The notes: generated by a model from the sequence alone, not told the origin. A DNA stretch of 64,000 bases from Mucilaginibacter sp. 14171R-50 (GCF_010093045.1 NZ_CP048115.1:2728001-2792000), one strand, 5' to 3'; counted from the stretch's first letter, positions 42,319-51,141 are shown. Numbers and translations are program-made.

Positions 42319-42685
42319 TGGAGCCGGAGGGATTCGAACCCTCGTCCAAACATGGTATAAGTAAAGCTTTCTACATGTTTAGCTGTTATTTAATTGTCGG
42401 GGTTATGGAAGGTTAATCGCTTACCTGTACCGTAACCCTTAGGTGCTTTGTTTCGCTTGCTTACCACACCTTAAGCAGGCTATTCTCATTTTTCGATGCC
42501 CCGTTTGCCGATCCAATGAGAAGGAAAACCGGCGGGACAAAAGCTATGCTAATTCTAAATTAGGCAGCTAAGGCGTAGTTATTTTCGCCATTTGTAAGTT
42601 TGAGCGTTCAGATTTAAGCGCTAATTCACACAACGCGCTACATGCTTACTTCATTATCTCCATCCTGTCAATTCCGGTCGACCCC
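42319..42685 (-). ncRNA. ssrA: Transfer-messenger RNA (tmRNA)
   Basis: The tRNA-like ends are clear on the minus strand: 5' GGGGTCG at 42685-42679 pairs over seven positions (two wobbles) with CGGCTCC before the discriminator A at 42319. The T-loop text GGTTCGAATCCC lies between. The tag reading frame at 42589-42560 encodes GENNYALAA then TAA, the tag type usual in Bacteroidota. CCA is not encoded (CGA follows), so it must be added. Together with SmpB it rescues stalled ribosomes. Length is about 367 nt. Confidence 0.96.
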
Positions 42686-42693
42686 ATTTGTTT

Positions 42694-42724
42694 GAGTTCG
42701 CAGTTGGCTGTTGCCAGTTTTCAG
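42694..42724. repeat. Short-word degenerate repeat (agttngcagttngc type)
   Basis: The stretch repeats a word near agttngc/tgccag several times (agttcgcagttggctgttgc and onwards). It lies between the tmRNA 5' end and its candidate promoter. A related copy occurs at 42785-42820. Confidence 0.6.
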
Positions 42725-42736
42725 ATGAATCAAGTA

Positions 42737-42744
42737 CAAATATA
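42737..42744 (-). promoter_or_regulatory. Candidate -7 box for the tmRNA gene
   Basis: TATATTTG on the minus strand matches the Bacteroidota -7 element. Transcription from here would give a ~45-base 5' precursor removed by RNase P. A clear upstream TTG at the right distance is not seen. Confidence 0.5.
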
Positions 42745-42784
42745 CTTAAAATATGTTTATGATGGACGATCTACCGTTTGCCGA

Positions 42785-42820
42785 ATGTCAAAAGTGCCAA
42801 CTGCTAACTGCCCGCTGTTC
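42785..42820. repeat. Short-word repeat overlapping the 3' end of the aminotransferase gene
   Basis: gccaactgctaactgcc (42796-42812) and flanks are the same repeat type as at 42694-42724, in inverted relation. The aminotransferase stop codon (42806-42804) lies inside it, so the repeat supplies the last residues (TAGS) and stop. Confidence 0.6.
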
Positions 42821-44009
42821 TTCCGGGATAGGACTTTAACCCCTCGGCCAAGCAAACCATGGCTTTATTAAGATCGGCGTTATTAAGTACATAAGCCATC
42901 CTTACCTCGTTTGTACCGGCGCCTTTAGTGCTGTAAAAGCCGGTTGCAGGGGCCATCATCACGGTTGCATTGTCGTAACTGAAGCTTTCCAGCATCCACT
43001 GGCAAAATTTGTCGGCGTTATCTATCGGGAATTTTGCTACCACGTAAAACGCACCGCCCGGGTTGGGGCAGTAAACACCTTCAATTTTATTAAGAGCGCT
43101 TACTAATGTATCGCGGCGTTGGGTGTATTCCTTATTTACAGCGGCAAAGTATTCGTCGGGGGTATCAACAGCTGCCTCGCCCGCAATTTGTTCAACCATA
43201 CCGGCCGATAGCCTTGCCTGGGCAAATTTTAATCCGGCTGCCAGCACCGCTTTGTTTTTGGTGATCAGGCACCCTAAACGTGCGCCGCAGGCGCTGTAAC
43301 GCTTGCTTACGGTATCCATCACTATCACATTGTCGTCCAAACCGCTCAGGTGCATAGGCGATATAAACCGGCGTCCGTCATAACAAAACTCACGGTACGC
43401 CTCGTCGCTAAACAGGTAAAGGTCATATTTTAAGGCAAGTTCTTTTAACGCGTCAAGTTCCTGCTGCGAGTATAAATAACCGGTAGGGTTGTTGGGGTTG
43501 CAAATAATGATCGCTTTTGTCTTATCGGTTATCAATTTTTCAAACTCGCTTATAGCGGGCAGTGCAAAACCATTATCAATGTACGATAGGATGGGTTTTA
43601 CCACCACATCGCTTTGGTTGGCAAAGCCATTGTAATTGGCGTAAAACGGCTCGGGGATAATCACCTCGTCGCCGGGGTCAAGGCAGGCCATCATGCCAAT
43701 GGTAATGGCCTCAGAGCCGCCTGTGGTAACAATTATATTTTCGGGCGTTATGTTATATCCCAGCTTGTTATAATATTCTGTAAGCTTTTTACGATAGCTT
43801 AAGGTGCCCTCAGATGGGGTATAAGCCCATACTTTAAAGTCGATGTTTTTGATAGCGTTAAGCATACCTTCCGGGGTTTCAATATCCGGCTGACCGATGT
43901 TAAGGTGGTATACTTTTTTACCGTCAAGTTTAGCTTTATCGGCAAATGGCGTTAGTTTACGTATTGGAGATGCAGGCATGCGCTGCCCTTTTTGCGAAAT
44001 TTTTGGCAT
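42804..44009 (-). CDS. Class I PLP-dependent aminotransferase (aspartate aminotransferase family)
   Basis: The ~401-residue enzyme transfers amino groups between amino and 2-oxo acids. It has HLNIGQPDIETP, TTGGSEAITIGMMA, the cofactor-binding CNPNNPTGYLYS, SDEAYREFCYDG and the PLP lysine in DTVSKRYSACGARLG, with Arg in the C-terminal EVRMAYVLN. ATG 44009 is chosen; a TTG two codons earlier is possible. The C-terminal four residues come from a short-word repeat. A TAATTTTG box ends only 4 bases before the ATG, suggesting a leaderless or nearly leaderless mRNA. Confidence 0.9.
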   Translation of the reverse strand: MPKISQKGQRMPASPIRKLTPFADKAKLDGKKVYHLNIGQPDIETPEGMLNAIKNIDFKVWAYTPSEGTLSYRKKLTEYYNKLGYNITPENIIVTTGGSEAITIGMMACLDPGDEVIIPEPFYANYNGFANQSDVVVKPILSYIDNGFALPAISEFEKLITDKTKAIIICNPNNPTGYLYSQQELDALKELALKYDLYLFSDEAYREFCYDGRRFISPMHLSGLDDNVIVMDTVSKRYSACGARLGCLITKNKAVLAAGLKFAQARLSAGMVEQIAGEAAVDTPDEYFAAVNKEYTQRRDTLVSALNKIEGVYCPNPGGAFYVVAKFPIDNADKFCQWMLESFSYDNATVMMAPATGFYSTKGAGTNEVRMAYVLNNADLNKAMVCLAEGLKSYPGRTAGS

Positions 44010-44012
44010 ATG

Positions 44013-44020
44013 CAAAATTA
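44013..44020 (-). promoter_or_regulatory. Candidate -7 box adjacent to the aminotransferase start
   Basis: TAATTTTG (44020-44013, minus strand) matches TAnnTTTG. The ATG at 44009 begins 3 bases after it, so the transcript would start at or next to the start codon. No clear TTG is seen at -33. Confidence 0.4.
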
Positions 44021-44114
44021 ATAAAAAAAACCGCGCGCACTAAATGTCCCTCTATAAGGGAGCCTTGTAAATATCTTTTTAATCTGCTTCTCCAAGGGAG
44101 ATGTTTGGCGTGAG

Positions 44115-44143
44115 GAAAAAAAAAAGCACCGATTTATCGGTGC
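44115..44143 (-). terminator. Intrinsic terminator of the DUF1573 gene
   Basis: gcaccga (44126-44132) pairs with tcggtgc (44137-44143) around a 4-base loop; on the minus strand a run of ten T residues follows. It is 48 bp beyond the stop of the DUF1573 gene. Confidence 0.88.
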
Positions 44144-44190
44144 CTTTAAATTTTATGTCCCTCTTATTAGCGAAGAGGGGGGCGATGTTC

Positions 44191-44592
44191 TTACCTGCTG
44201 CTTACCGCCGGCTTAGCAACAACCTCGCCTACAATGCTTAAGTATTTGGTTGGCGTTTTAGCGTTTGACGTTACTACAATAGTTTTGTTAAAGCCCGAAA
44301 GCGCTGCCGCATTATAGGTGATCGTAATAGTGCCTTTAGCGCCCGACATAACAGGCGTTTTTGTATAGTCGGCAATAGTACAGCCACAGGTTGGTTTAAC
44401 TTCGGTTAAGATCAATGGCGCTTTGCCAACGTTGGTAAATTCAAATACGGTTGTAACGGGGGTGCCCTGTGGTATCTTACCAAAATCGTGCTTTTCCTCG
44501 TTAAATTTAAACTCGGGTTGCGATGCGGTTTGGGCAGAGGCGTTAAAGGCAAAGCCTAAAACAACTGCGCATATTAATAATAGTTTTTTCAT
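44191..44592 (-). CDS. Secreted DUF1573 protein
   Basis: The 133-residue protein has a cleavable signal peptide (FAFNASAQ, cleavage near residue 21) and one Ig-like DUF1573 domain: FNEEKHDFGKIPQGTPVTTVFEFTNVGKAPL, with a TCGCT motif that is highly conserved in the family. Such proteins are frequent in Bacteroidota and their role is unknown. It has its own promoter (44613-44641) and terminator, so it is monocistronic. Confidence 0.92.
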   Translation of the reverse strand: MKKLLLICAVVLGFAFNASAQTASQPEFKFNEEKHDFGKIPQGTPVTTVFEFTNVGKAPLILTEVKPTCGCTIADYTKTPVMSGAKGTITITYNAAALSGFNKTIVVTSNAKTPTKYLSIVGEVVAKPAVSSR

Positions 44593-44612
44593 GGTTATCT
44601 GTTTGATAATTA

Positions 44613-44641
44613 CAAATATAAAAGGTTTAACCTTAATACAA
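44613..44641 (-). promoter_or_regulatory. Promoter of the DUF1573 gene
   Basis: TTG (44641-44639), an 18-bp spacer and TATATTTG (44620-44613) on the minus strand fit the Bacteroidota consensus. The expected leader is ~15 bases. Confidence 0.65.
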
Positions 44642-44729
44642 AACTATTGTAAAAACTATATGTTTTACATAAACCAATATAAATAACAGAATAGAATTTC
44701 CTAATTTTACCGCCTAAACAAAATTTTAT

Positions 44730-47162
44730 ATGCCCGAAACTGGAATACACACAGGCAATAGTACTAACGCTGCCGAACTCAGTTTTGACGATTTTAGAAA
44801 AATTGTTATTGATGATTACCGCATTGGTTTTGAGAGCCGCCAGGCCAGTATTATTGGCCGGCGCGAGGTTTTAACCGGCAAGGCTAAGTTTGGTATTTTT
44901 GGCGACGGTAAAGAAGTTGCCCAATTGGCTATGGCCAAGGTTTTCCGTAAGGGCGACTGGCGCGCAGGCTATTACCGCGACCAGACATTTATGTTTGCCA
45001 CCGGCATGAGCAATCTTAAAGAGTTTTTTGCCCAGTTATACGCCAATCCTGATATCGAAAAGGATCCTGCATCTGCAGGCCGCCAAATGAACTGTCATTA
45101 TGCAACCCGCTATGTAAACGCTGATGGCAGCTGGACCAACCAGGCCGAAACCATGAACTGCGCCGCCGATATTTCAACCACCGGTGGCCACATGCCGCGC
45201 TTATTAGGTTTAGCATACGCTTCAAAATTATACCGCCAGAATAAAGAGTTGGAATACCTTAAACAGTTTTCTGTAAATGGTAACGAGGTGGCATTTGGCA
45301 CTATAGGTAACGGCTCTACATCCGAAGGCTTGTTTTTTGAAGCTTTTAACGCGGCGGGCGTGTTACAGGTACCAATGGCTATTTCTGTTTGGGATGATGC
45401 CTACGCTATATCTGTGCCGGCAAAGCTGCAAACCACAAAAGAAGATATATCTGAGATATTAAAAGGTTTCCAGCGGGATAACAATACCAACGGGTACGAG
45501 ATATTTAAAGTGCGCGGCTGGGATTACGTTGCTCTTTGCGAAACTTACGAACGCGCTGTTAAAGTGTGCCGGGAAGAGCACGTGCCTGTTTTAATACACG
45601 TTGTCGAGATGACTCAGCCGCAGGGGCATTCTACATCCGGCAGCCACGAACGTTATAAATCAAAGGACAGGCTGAGCTGGGAGGAAGAGCACGACTGCCT
45701 TTTGCAAATGCGCAAATGGATGATACAATCGGCTATTATTAGTGCCGAAGAAATTGATGAACTGGAAGCAGAAGCCAAAAAGCATGTACGTAACTGCCAG
45801 CGCGAAGCATGGAGCGAGCTGGAAAGCGAGATAAAGGCAGAAATGGCCGAGGCTGTTGAACTGATAGACCGTATTGCCCAACAATCCCCTCAACGCGACG
45901 AATTACTCAATTTAATGTCGTCGCTGCAAACCTGTATCGATCCGGGCCGCAGGGATACCATTGCCTGCGTGCGTAAAGTGCTGCGGTTAACCGTTAAAGA
46001 AAACAGCGATGCAAGACAAAACCTGGTAAACTGGCTTAATGCCGAAAACGTGAAGAACGTTGAGCGTTTCAATTCAAAGTTGTTTACAGATACGCCAAGG
46101 TCGCCATTATATGTGCCTGTTGTTGCGCCGCAGTATGCTGACGATGCAAAAGCCATTGACGGCCGCGAGGTATTAAATGCTTGTTTCGACGCAAATTTTG
46201 AACGGGATAAAGCTATTGTTGCCTTTGGCGAAGATGTTGGTTCTATCGGCGACGTTAACCAGGGTTTTGCCGGGTTGCAAACTAAATATACCGATTTGCG
46301 CATTACGGATACCGGTATCCGCGAAGCAACAATTATAGGGCAGGGCATGGGCCTGGCCATGCGTGGTTTCAGGCCTATCGCCGAGATACAATATCTTGAT
46401 TACCTGCTTTATTCTATCACGGTATTGAGCGACGATCTGGCAAGCTTAAGCTACCGCACCCGCGGCGGGCAGCGCGCACCGCTGATCGTGCGCACACGCG
46501 GCCATCGTTTAGAGGGTATCTGGCACTCCGGCTCGCCGCTTGGGTTAATTTTAAACGCTATGCGCGGCATGCACATCTGCGTGCCCCGCGATATGACACA
46601 GGCCGCGGGAATGTATAATACCTTGCTGCGTGGTGACGAGCCTGCCTTGGTTATAGAATGTTTGAACGGCTACCGGCTTAAGGAACGGTTACCCGCCAAC
46701 GTCGGCGAATTTACCGTGCCGCTGGGCAAGGCCGAGGTGATCAAACAAGGCACTGATGTTACGGTTATCACTTATGGTTCAACCCTGCGTATTGTGATGG
46801 AAGCGGCCGAGGAACTGGAGAAAATGGGTATCAATATCGAAGTGATAGACCCTCAAACCTTATATCCTTTTGATACCGATAATGCTTGCGGCAAATCTCT
46901 CCAAAAAACCAATAAGCTGTTGGTGATTGATGAGGATCTGCCGGGCGGTGGGTCGGCTTATATCCTGCAAAAGGTTATTGAGGCGCAAAACGGGTATTAC
47001 CTGCTTGATGCACAGCCAAAAACACTTTGCGGCGCCGAGCACAGGCCACCGTACGGGTCAGACGGCGACTACTTTAGCAAACCATCCCATGATGATGTTA
47101 TTGAAGCTGTTTACAAAATCATGAATGAAGCAAACCCGGCTAAGTATCCGGCGATATTTTAA
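44730..47162 (+). CDS. 2-oxoacid dehydrogenase E1, alpha and beta subunits fused
   Basis: The 810-residue protein is a thiamine-diphosphate decarboxylase, the E1 part of a branched-chain or pyruvate dehydrogenase complex. Residues ~20-400 are the alpha part with YYRDQTFMFATG, GSHE (phosphorylation-loop type) and the TPP motif GNGSTSEG...WDDAYAIS. Residues ~480-810 are the beta part with VAFGEDVG, GGQRAPLIVRTRG and DLPGGGSAYILQ. In typical E1 alpha the motif is GDG...NN; here Asp and Asn are replaced by Asn and Asp. The fused form is common in Bacteroidota. No E2 or E3 lies nearby. Confidence 0.92.
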   Translation: MPETGIHTGNSTNAAELSFDDFRKIVIDDYRIGFESRQASIIGRREVLTGKAKFGIFGDGKEVAQLAMAKVFRKGDWRAGYYRDQTFMFATGMSNLKEFFAQLYANPDIEKDPASAGRQMNCHYATRYVNADGSWTNQAETMNCAADISTTGGHMPRLLGLAYASKLYRQNKELEYLKQFSVNGNEVAFGTIGNGSTSEGLFFEAFNAAGVLQVPMAISVWDDAYAISVPAKLQTTKEDISEILKGFQRDNNTNGYEIFKVRGWDYVALCETYERAVKVCREEHVPVLIHVVEMTQPQGHSTSGSHERYKSKDRLSWEEEHDCLLQMRKWMIQSAIISAEEIDELEAEAKKHVRNCQREAWSELESEIKAEMAEAVELIDRIAQQSPQRDELLNLMSSLQTCIDPGRRDTIACVRKVLRLTVKENSDARQNLVNWLNAENVKNVERFNSKLFTDTPRSPLYVPVVAPQYADDAKAIDGREVLNACFDANFERDKAIVAFGEDVGSIGDVNQGFAGLQTKYTDLRITDTGIREATIIGQGMGLAMRGFRPIAEIQYLDYLLYSITVLSDDLASLSYRTRGGQRAPLIVRTRGHRLEGIWHSGSPLGLILNAMRGMHICVPRDMTQAAGMYNTLLRGDEPALVIECLNGYRLKERLPANVGEFTVPLGKAEVIKQGTDVTVITYGSTLRIVMEAAEELEKMGINIEVIDPQTLYPFDTDNACGKSLQKTNKLLVIDEDLPGGGSAYILQKVIEAQNGYYLLDAQPKTLCGAEHRPPYGSDGDYFSKPSHDDVIEAVYKIMNEANPAKYPAIF

Positions 47163-47177
47163 AATGTTTAGCAATTA

Positions 47178-47717
47178 ATGCTTAATAAAGCTCTAGTTTT
47201 CTTATTCCTAAACATCTTGTCTGTTGTTTGTTTTGGTCAACAGATTGATTTTATGTTAGAAAGAAGGTCATTAAGTGTAATTGATTCGTTAGAAAATAAA
47301 GTGGGGGGTGCAGTCTTTAATTATAATTATAAAATAAGTTTAGCTAAAGATTATGTATTAGGTGTAGATAGTTTTCAATTGGCTAATCCTAAAGTATATA
47401 CCAGAGATTTTAAACCTTTTAATGGTAGTGTTAGTTACTTTTTTTCTTTACCGGATAGTACTGTACGCCTCGTAGAATATAATTGGGACGGAGAAAAAGA
47501 GAACGAGAAGGAACTTCGAGAACTATTTATTAAGAACAAACAGTTGATAGCGGAAAAAATTCAGGACCAGCAACCGAAATTTAAGGAAACTAATACAGGA
47601 CAAGATGATTGGGTTGGGCTACAACAGTATTGGGAAACAGATAAGATTTATATAACACAGTTTATAATCTTAGGGGCCGGCACGTACCGTGTTCGTGTAA
47701 ATATAAGCTGGAAATGA
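47178..47717 (+). CDS. Hypothetical exported protein
   Basis: The 179-residue protein begins with a signal peptide (LVFLFLNILSVVCFGQ, cleavage near residue 21). The rest is hydrophilic, with many aromatic residues and beta-type text (VRLVEYNWDGEKENEKEL), and I recognise no domain. It starts 16 bp after the E1 gene and may be co-transcribed. Its DNA is noticeably more AT-rich than the flanking genes, which hints at recent acquisition or relaxed constraint. Confidence 0.7.
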   Translation: MLNKALVFLFLNILSVVCFGQQIDFMLERRSLSVIDSLENKVGGAVFNYNYKISLAKDYVLGVDSFQLANPKVYTRDFKPFNGSVSYFFSLPDSTVRLVEYNWDGEKENEKELRELFIKNKQLIAEKIQDQQPKFKETNTGQDDWVGLQQYWETDKIYITQFIILGAGTYRVRVNISWK

Positions 47718-47757
47718 CTTATTACGCCAAAAACTACCAGCCAATACAGCCTGTGGT

Positions 47758-47771
47758 CGGTGATATCACCG
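47758..47771. terminator. Perfect 14-bp palindrome between convergent genes
   Basis: cggtgatatcaccg lies in the 82-bp gap between the convergent hypothetical gene and the symporter gene. It is extended by weak flanking pairing (ggt...acc). It has no T-run, so a terminator role is possible but weak; a protein-binding site is the alternative. Confidence 0.35.
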
Positions 47772-47799
47772 CACCACTTCCGGCCACTGTGGGGTTATG

Positions 47800-49005
47800 T
47801 CACCTTTTTTCCGCGAACCTATTAATAACCATTGCGGCGGCGGTATCGCCGGTGGCGTTTAAAAGTGTGGCCACGGGGTCTATTAATGTGCCGATGATAA
47901 TGGCCGGGGGCAGGGCCTCGGGTGGGAAACCGTAAGCAGATATAAACAGTAGCTCGCCGATGTAGCCGCCATTGGGGATCCCGCCTTCAACAATACTTAC
48001 CAAAACCGTCATGCCAAGCGCAAGTATAATTACTTCGGCGCTGTCAAAGCCCCGGCCAAACATGGCAAAAACCGCCGACATTTTAAGGATGGAAGATATG
48101 CTTGAACCATCCTTATGCAACGTGCCCAACAGGGGTATAGTTATGCCTGCAACTGCATCGGTAATACCCATTTTTTTGGCAGCGTATAAATTGGCAGGTA
48201 TGGTGGCAATGCTGCTGCAGGTCCCTACAGCAGTAGCCGATGGGATGATGTTATTTTCCCAGTATCGCTTAATGCCTTTTACACCACCTGCTATAAAAGC
48301 ATACAGGCTGTAAAACACCGCGTAATAAAACAAGCTTACGCCATAACCTATGCCCAGCACATGGGCATAGGTGCCAAACAACGATGGGCCGAAAACAGCC
48401 ACCTGGTAAGCAAAATAAGCGCCCAACCCGAGCGGGCCGGCTTTCATGATAATGCCGAAAACGTGTTGAAATACCTCGTTCCCTGCATTTAAAACCTGAA
48501 CAAAGGCCTTACCTTTTTCGCCGGCGCTGCGCGCGCCAAAACCAACCAGTATGGCAAAAATTATCATGGCCAGCATGTTCTTGCGCGACAGGAGGTTGAA
48601 AAATTCGCTGGTGGTAAATAATTGGGTTACCTGGTCGCCAGATAGGTTTTTGCTGGTTTCTACGGGCGCGGCACCGGCCGCCGCAAATGAAGTTTGCCCT
48701 ATAGGGAACAGCCAAAGTGCAACAATAGTAAGCAGGGCGGCCATAATAAGCGTACCTAAAAACACCGCCGACATTACACCCATTATTCGCCCTATTTTTT
48801 GCGAACCTTCTAAATTGGCAATCGCCGACGAAATGGCGAAAAATACAAGTGGTATTACGGCAACAAACAGCAGGTTCAGGAATATATCGCCTATAGGTTT
48901 TAATACTTCGGCCCTGGTGCCCAGTACACTGCCTGCAACGCTGCCTGCAATAATACCGGCTATAAGCCAAATCATCCCGCTATAATTTTTTATCCAGTTA
49001 CCCAT
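47800..49005 (-). CDS. Dicarboxylate/amino acid:cation symporter (DAACS family)
   Basis: The 401-residue inner-membrane protein imports dicarboxylates or acidic amino acids with Na+ or H+. It has about eight helices and two re-entrant loops. Family signatures include FLNLLFVAVIPLVFFAISSAIANL, the serine-rich TAVGTCSSIATIPANLYAAKK (re-entrant loop 1) and GTLHKDGSSISSILK. The typical NMDGT of glutamate transporters is replaced by HKDGS, so the substrate may differ. It is the only gene on its strand between two plus-strand units. Confidence 0.92.
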   Translation of the reverse strand: MGNWIKNYSGMIWLIAGIIAGSVAGSVLGTRAEVLKPIGDIFLNLLFVAVIPLVFFAISSAIANLEGSQKIGRIMGVMSAVFLGTLIMAALLTIVALWLFPIGQTSFAAAGAAPVETSKNLSGDQVTQLFTTSEFFNLLSRKNMLAMIIFAILVGFGARSAGEKGKAFVQVLNAGNEVFQHVFGIIMKAGPLGLGAYFAYQVAVFGPSLFGTYAHVLGIGYGVSLFYYAVFYSLYAFIAGGVKGIKRYWENNIIPSATAVGTCSSIATIPANLYAAKKMGITDAVAGITIPLLGTLHKDGSSISSILKMSAVFAMFGRGFDSAEVIILALGMTVLVSIVEGGIPNGGYIGELLFISAYGFPPEALPPAIIIGTLIDPVATLLNATGDTAAAMVINRFAEKR

Positions 49006-49089
49006 TGTTCCTGTTGTTTTGATAAGTTAATCGCTTCGAAAGGTAAATAATATCCCTCTTAAAATGTTTACTCATGTAACTTATTTCTC

Positions 49090-49097
49090 TATTTTTG
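49090..49097 (+). promoter_or_regulatory. Candidate -7 box of the nitroreductase gene
   Basis: TATTTTTG matches TAnnTTTG and lies 33 bases before the chosen ATG at 49131. The -33 TTG is not evident. It overlaps a possible earlier start, which supports the shorter protein. Confidence 0.4.
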
Positions 49098-49130
49098 CTG
49101 ACGCTTGCATCAGGCTTATATATAAAAACT

Positions 49131-49709
49131 ATGGATACTACTTTTTCTGCAATAGCAAATAACATTAAGGCCCGCCGTACTATAAAACCGTCAACCATGA
49201 ACGGTAATAAGATCCCTAACGGACATATCGCTTCTATACTGGAACTTGCCGACTGGGCACCTACGCACGGCAACACCGAGCCATGGCGCTTTATTGTTTT
49301 TGAAGAACCTGCGGTTTATTGCGCGCAGCACGCCGAATTGTATAAAGCGGCTAATCCGGGCGAAAGCTTTAACCCAACCGCTTATGCAAATTTTCAAAAT
49401 CAGGCCAACAATGCATCGCACGTTATTATTGCCTATCAAAAACGTGGCGATCTGCCCAAGATCCCGCAATTCGAGGAGATAATTGCTACATCATGTGCGG
49501 TACAAAACCTGTTATTGGGCGCTACAGCCTTAAACATCGGTGCGTTCTGGAGCACCGGCGGTATGGTATTGAAACCTGCTTACGCCGAGCACTTTGGTTT
49601 AGGTGCGGAAGACAGCGTTTTGGGCGTATTGTTTTTGGGTTATACCGATAACCATCCCGAAGGCAAGCGCAAAACGCCGATCGAAGAAAAGATTACCTGG
49701 AATAAATAA
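49131..49709 (+). CDS. Nitroreductase-family FMN oxidoreductase
   Basis: The ~192-residue protein is a flavin enzyme of the nitroreductase fold, with IKARRTIKPS (FMN phosphate contact), ADWAPTHGNTEPWRFIVF and ATALNIGAFWSTGG near the C-terminus. Members reduce nitro groups, quinones or other electron-poor substrates with NAD(P)H. The frame opens at 49095, but ATG 49131 begins MDTTFSAIANNIKARR, the usual start, and follows a -7 box. A strong terminator follows. Confidence 0.9.
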   Translation: MDTTFSAIANNIKARRTIKPSTMNGNKIPNGHIASILELADWAPTHGNTEPWRFIVFEEPAVYCAQHAELYKAANPGESFNPTAYANFQNQANNASHVIIAYQKRGDLPKIPQFEEIIATSCAVQNLLLGATALNIGAFWSTGGMVLKPAYAEHFGLGAEDSVLGVLFLGYTDNHPEGKRKTPIEEKITWNK

Positions 49710-49731
49710 GGTATTTACATATTTGCTTTAT

Positions 49732-49764
49732 AAAAAGGTTGCTACTATATAGCAGCCTTTTTTG
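49732..49764 (+). terminator. Intrinsic terminator of the nitroreductase gene
   Basis: aaaaaggttgct (49732-49743) pairs with agcagcctttttt (49751-49763) with one G-U wobble and is followed by T residues. Confidence 0.85.
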
Positions 49765-49851
49765 TTTAGCTTGTTTTGGCTTTGCTATACAAATTCCGCA
49801 AAGCTGTTACAAACCGGGTGCTACTTAGTCTAATGGATAATACTATAACTT

Positions 49852-51141
49852 ATGGTACACTATTTTATAAGGTTTTGGTTACTTACGGCATTAATATGCA
49901 GTACTCAAATTTTACAAGCCCAGCAACTTTCTCCGGATACGTTGCTGCAGCATAAACAATTTTTCACCCTGAAGGATGTAATCGATAAACCAGGCAATGC
50001 ATTACCTGGTTTAGAGCGAACGTACTTTACCGCCTTTACCGACAACTTTTTTAACAAACCGGTACAATCAAATAGGGATATTGCGCTGTTACAAACAAAA
50101 TATGGCCGTAAGCTTTCTGTAAAAAAGCAAATAGAGCTGTTGAAATTGCAGCAGGATAATGATGTTAAACTTTTTGATTATGCCGCCGCCTACAAACATA
50201 CCCGGCAATTATTAAATCTTTACGGTACACAATTAAACCAATACGATAAAGAAGATGCCGAAAATTCCATCATTATATGGAAGAACCTGGTGGCAGTACA
50301 AAAGCAGCAGGTGCTCGTCCGGCATGATACCCGCGTTGCCACTACCCGTGATATAGCAGGATTGATGACCCTGCCCGTTACCTTTGGCAGCTACAAGGAC
50401 GCTTACATATTTGATACCGGGGCAAACATTTCGGTAATCACCGAAAGCAATGCCGAAAAAGCCGCTATACAATTTGTAGGGGATACCTTTCAGGTAGATG
50501 CCATTACAGGGATAAAAATTAAAGCGCGCACCGGTGTATGCCCCGAATTTAAAATAGGCGACCTTACGGTACGTAACGCGGTGTTCCTGGTATTCCCCGA
50601 CAGCGCCTTAAGCTTTGCCGATGGCAAATATACTATTCAGGGCATTATAGGATTCCCGGTTATCGCCGGGATGAAAGAGGTGCGTATTAACAAAGCGGGC
50701 TATATGGATATCCCGGCCAACAGCACCGCCATGCCTGTACACAACTTTGGCCTGGATGGCCTTACACCTGTGGTGAACGTTGAACATAATGGTACCATGC
50801 TGCCGTTTACCTTTGATACCGGCGCTCAGGTTACCCATCTGAACAAAAGCTTCTACGACCTATATCAGCAGGATATACAAACCCGGGGCATAGCCGCCGA
50901 TTTTAAGGTGGGCGGTGCAGGGGGCGCAAATGCTTTAAAAGGATACAAAATGCCGGCAATATCGCTCAGGTTATATGATAAAGCTATAGATCTTGTCAAT
51001 ATCAATGTTAAAACGTTAGCTGCATTGCCAAAAGACAATTATTATTTTGGTAACCTTGGTCAGGACGCGTTTCGTAAATTTGATGAATTACTGATCAATT
51101 TTGAGCATATGTATGTAATGCTTATAAATACTAACAAATAA
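49852..51141 (+). CDS. Secreted retropepsin-like aspartic protease with two DTG repeats
   Basis: The 429-residue protein has a signal peptide (ALICSTQILQAQ). A helical N-terminal region (~30-165) precedes two aspartic-protease repeats: DTGANISVI with Asp188 and DTGAQVTHL with Asp322, each followed by a G-F/G-N-LGQD type flap and hydrophobic-hydrophobic-Gly motif (IIGFPV; NLGQDAF). A pepsin/retropepsin active site needs two Asp-Thr-Gly motifs, here both in one chain as in duplicated Asp_protease_2 domains. The natural substrate is unknown. It is monocistronic by position. Confidence 0.85.
   Translation: MVHYFIRFWLLTALICSTQILQAQQLSPDTLLQHKQFFTLKDVIDKPGNALPGLERTYFTAFTDNFFNKPVQSNRDIALLQTKYGRKLSVKKQIELLKLQQDNDVKLFDYAAAYKHTRQLLNLYGTQLNQYDKEDAENSIIIWKNLVAVQKQQVLVRHDTRVATTRDIAGLMTLPVTFGSYKDAYIFDTGANISVITESNAEKAAIQFVGDTFQVDAITGIKIKARTGVCPEFKIGDLTVRNAVFLVFPDSALSFADGKYTIQGIIGFPVIAGMKEVRINKAGYMDIPANSTAMPVHNFGLDGLTPVVNVEHNGTMLPFTFDTGAQVTHLNKSFYDLYQQDIQTRGIAADFKVGGAGGANALKGYKMPAISLRLYDKAIDLVNINVKTLAALPKDNYYFGNLGQDAFRKFDELLINFEHMYVMLINTNK

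Noticed and set aside
38795-42319. Attachment-site duplication marking an ssrA-integrated island
   Set aside because: I searched by eye for a second copy of the ssrA 3' end (ggttcgaatccctccggctc) in the flanks of the block and found none, and no integrase gene is present.
45890-46360. 156-codon open frame antisense to the E1 gene
   Set aside because: It mirrors the conserved beta-subunit coding region and shows no independent protein features.
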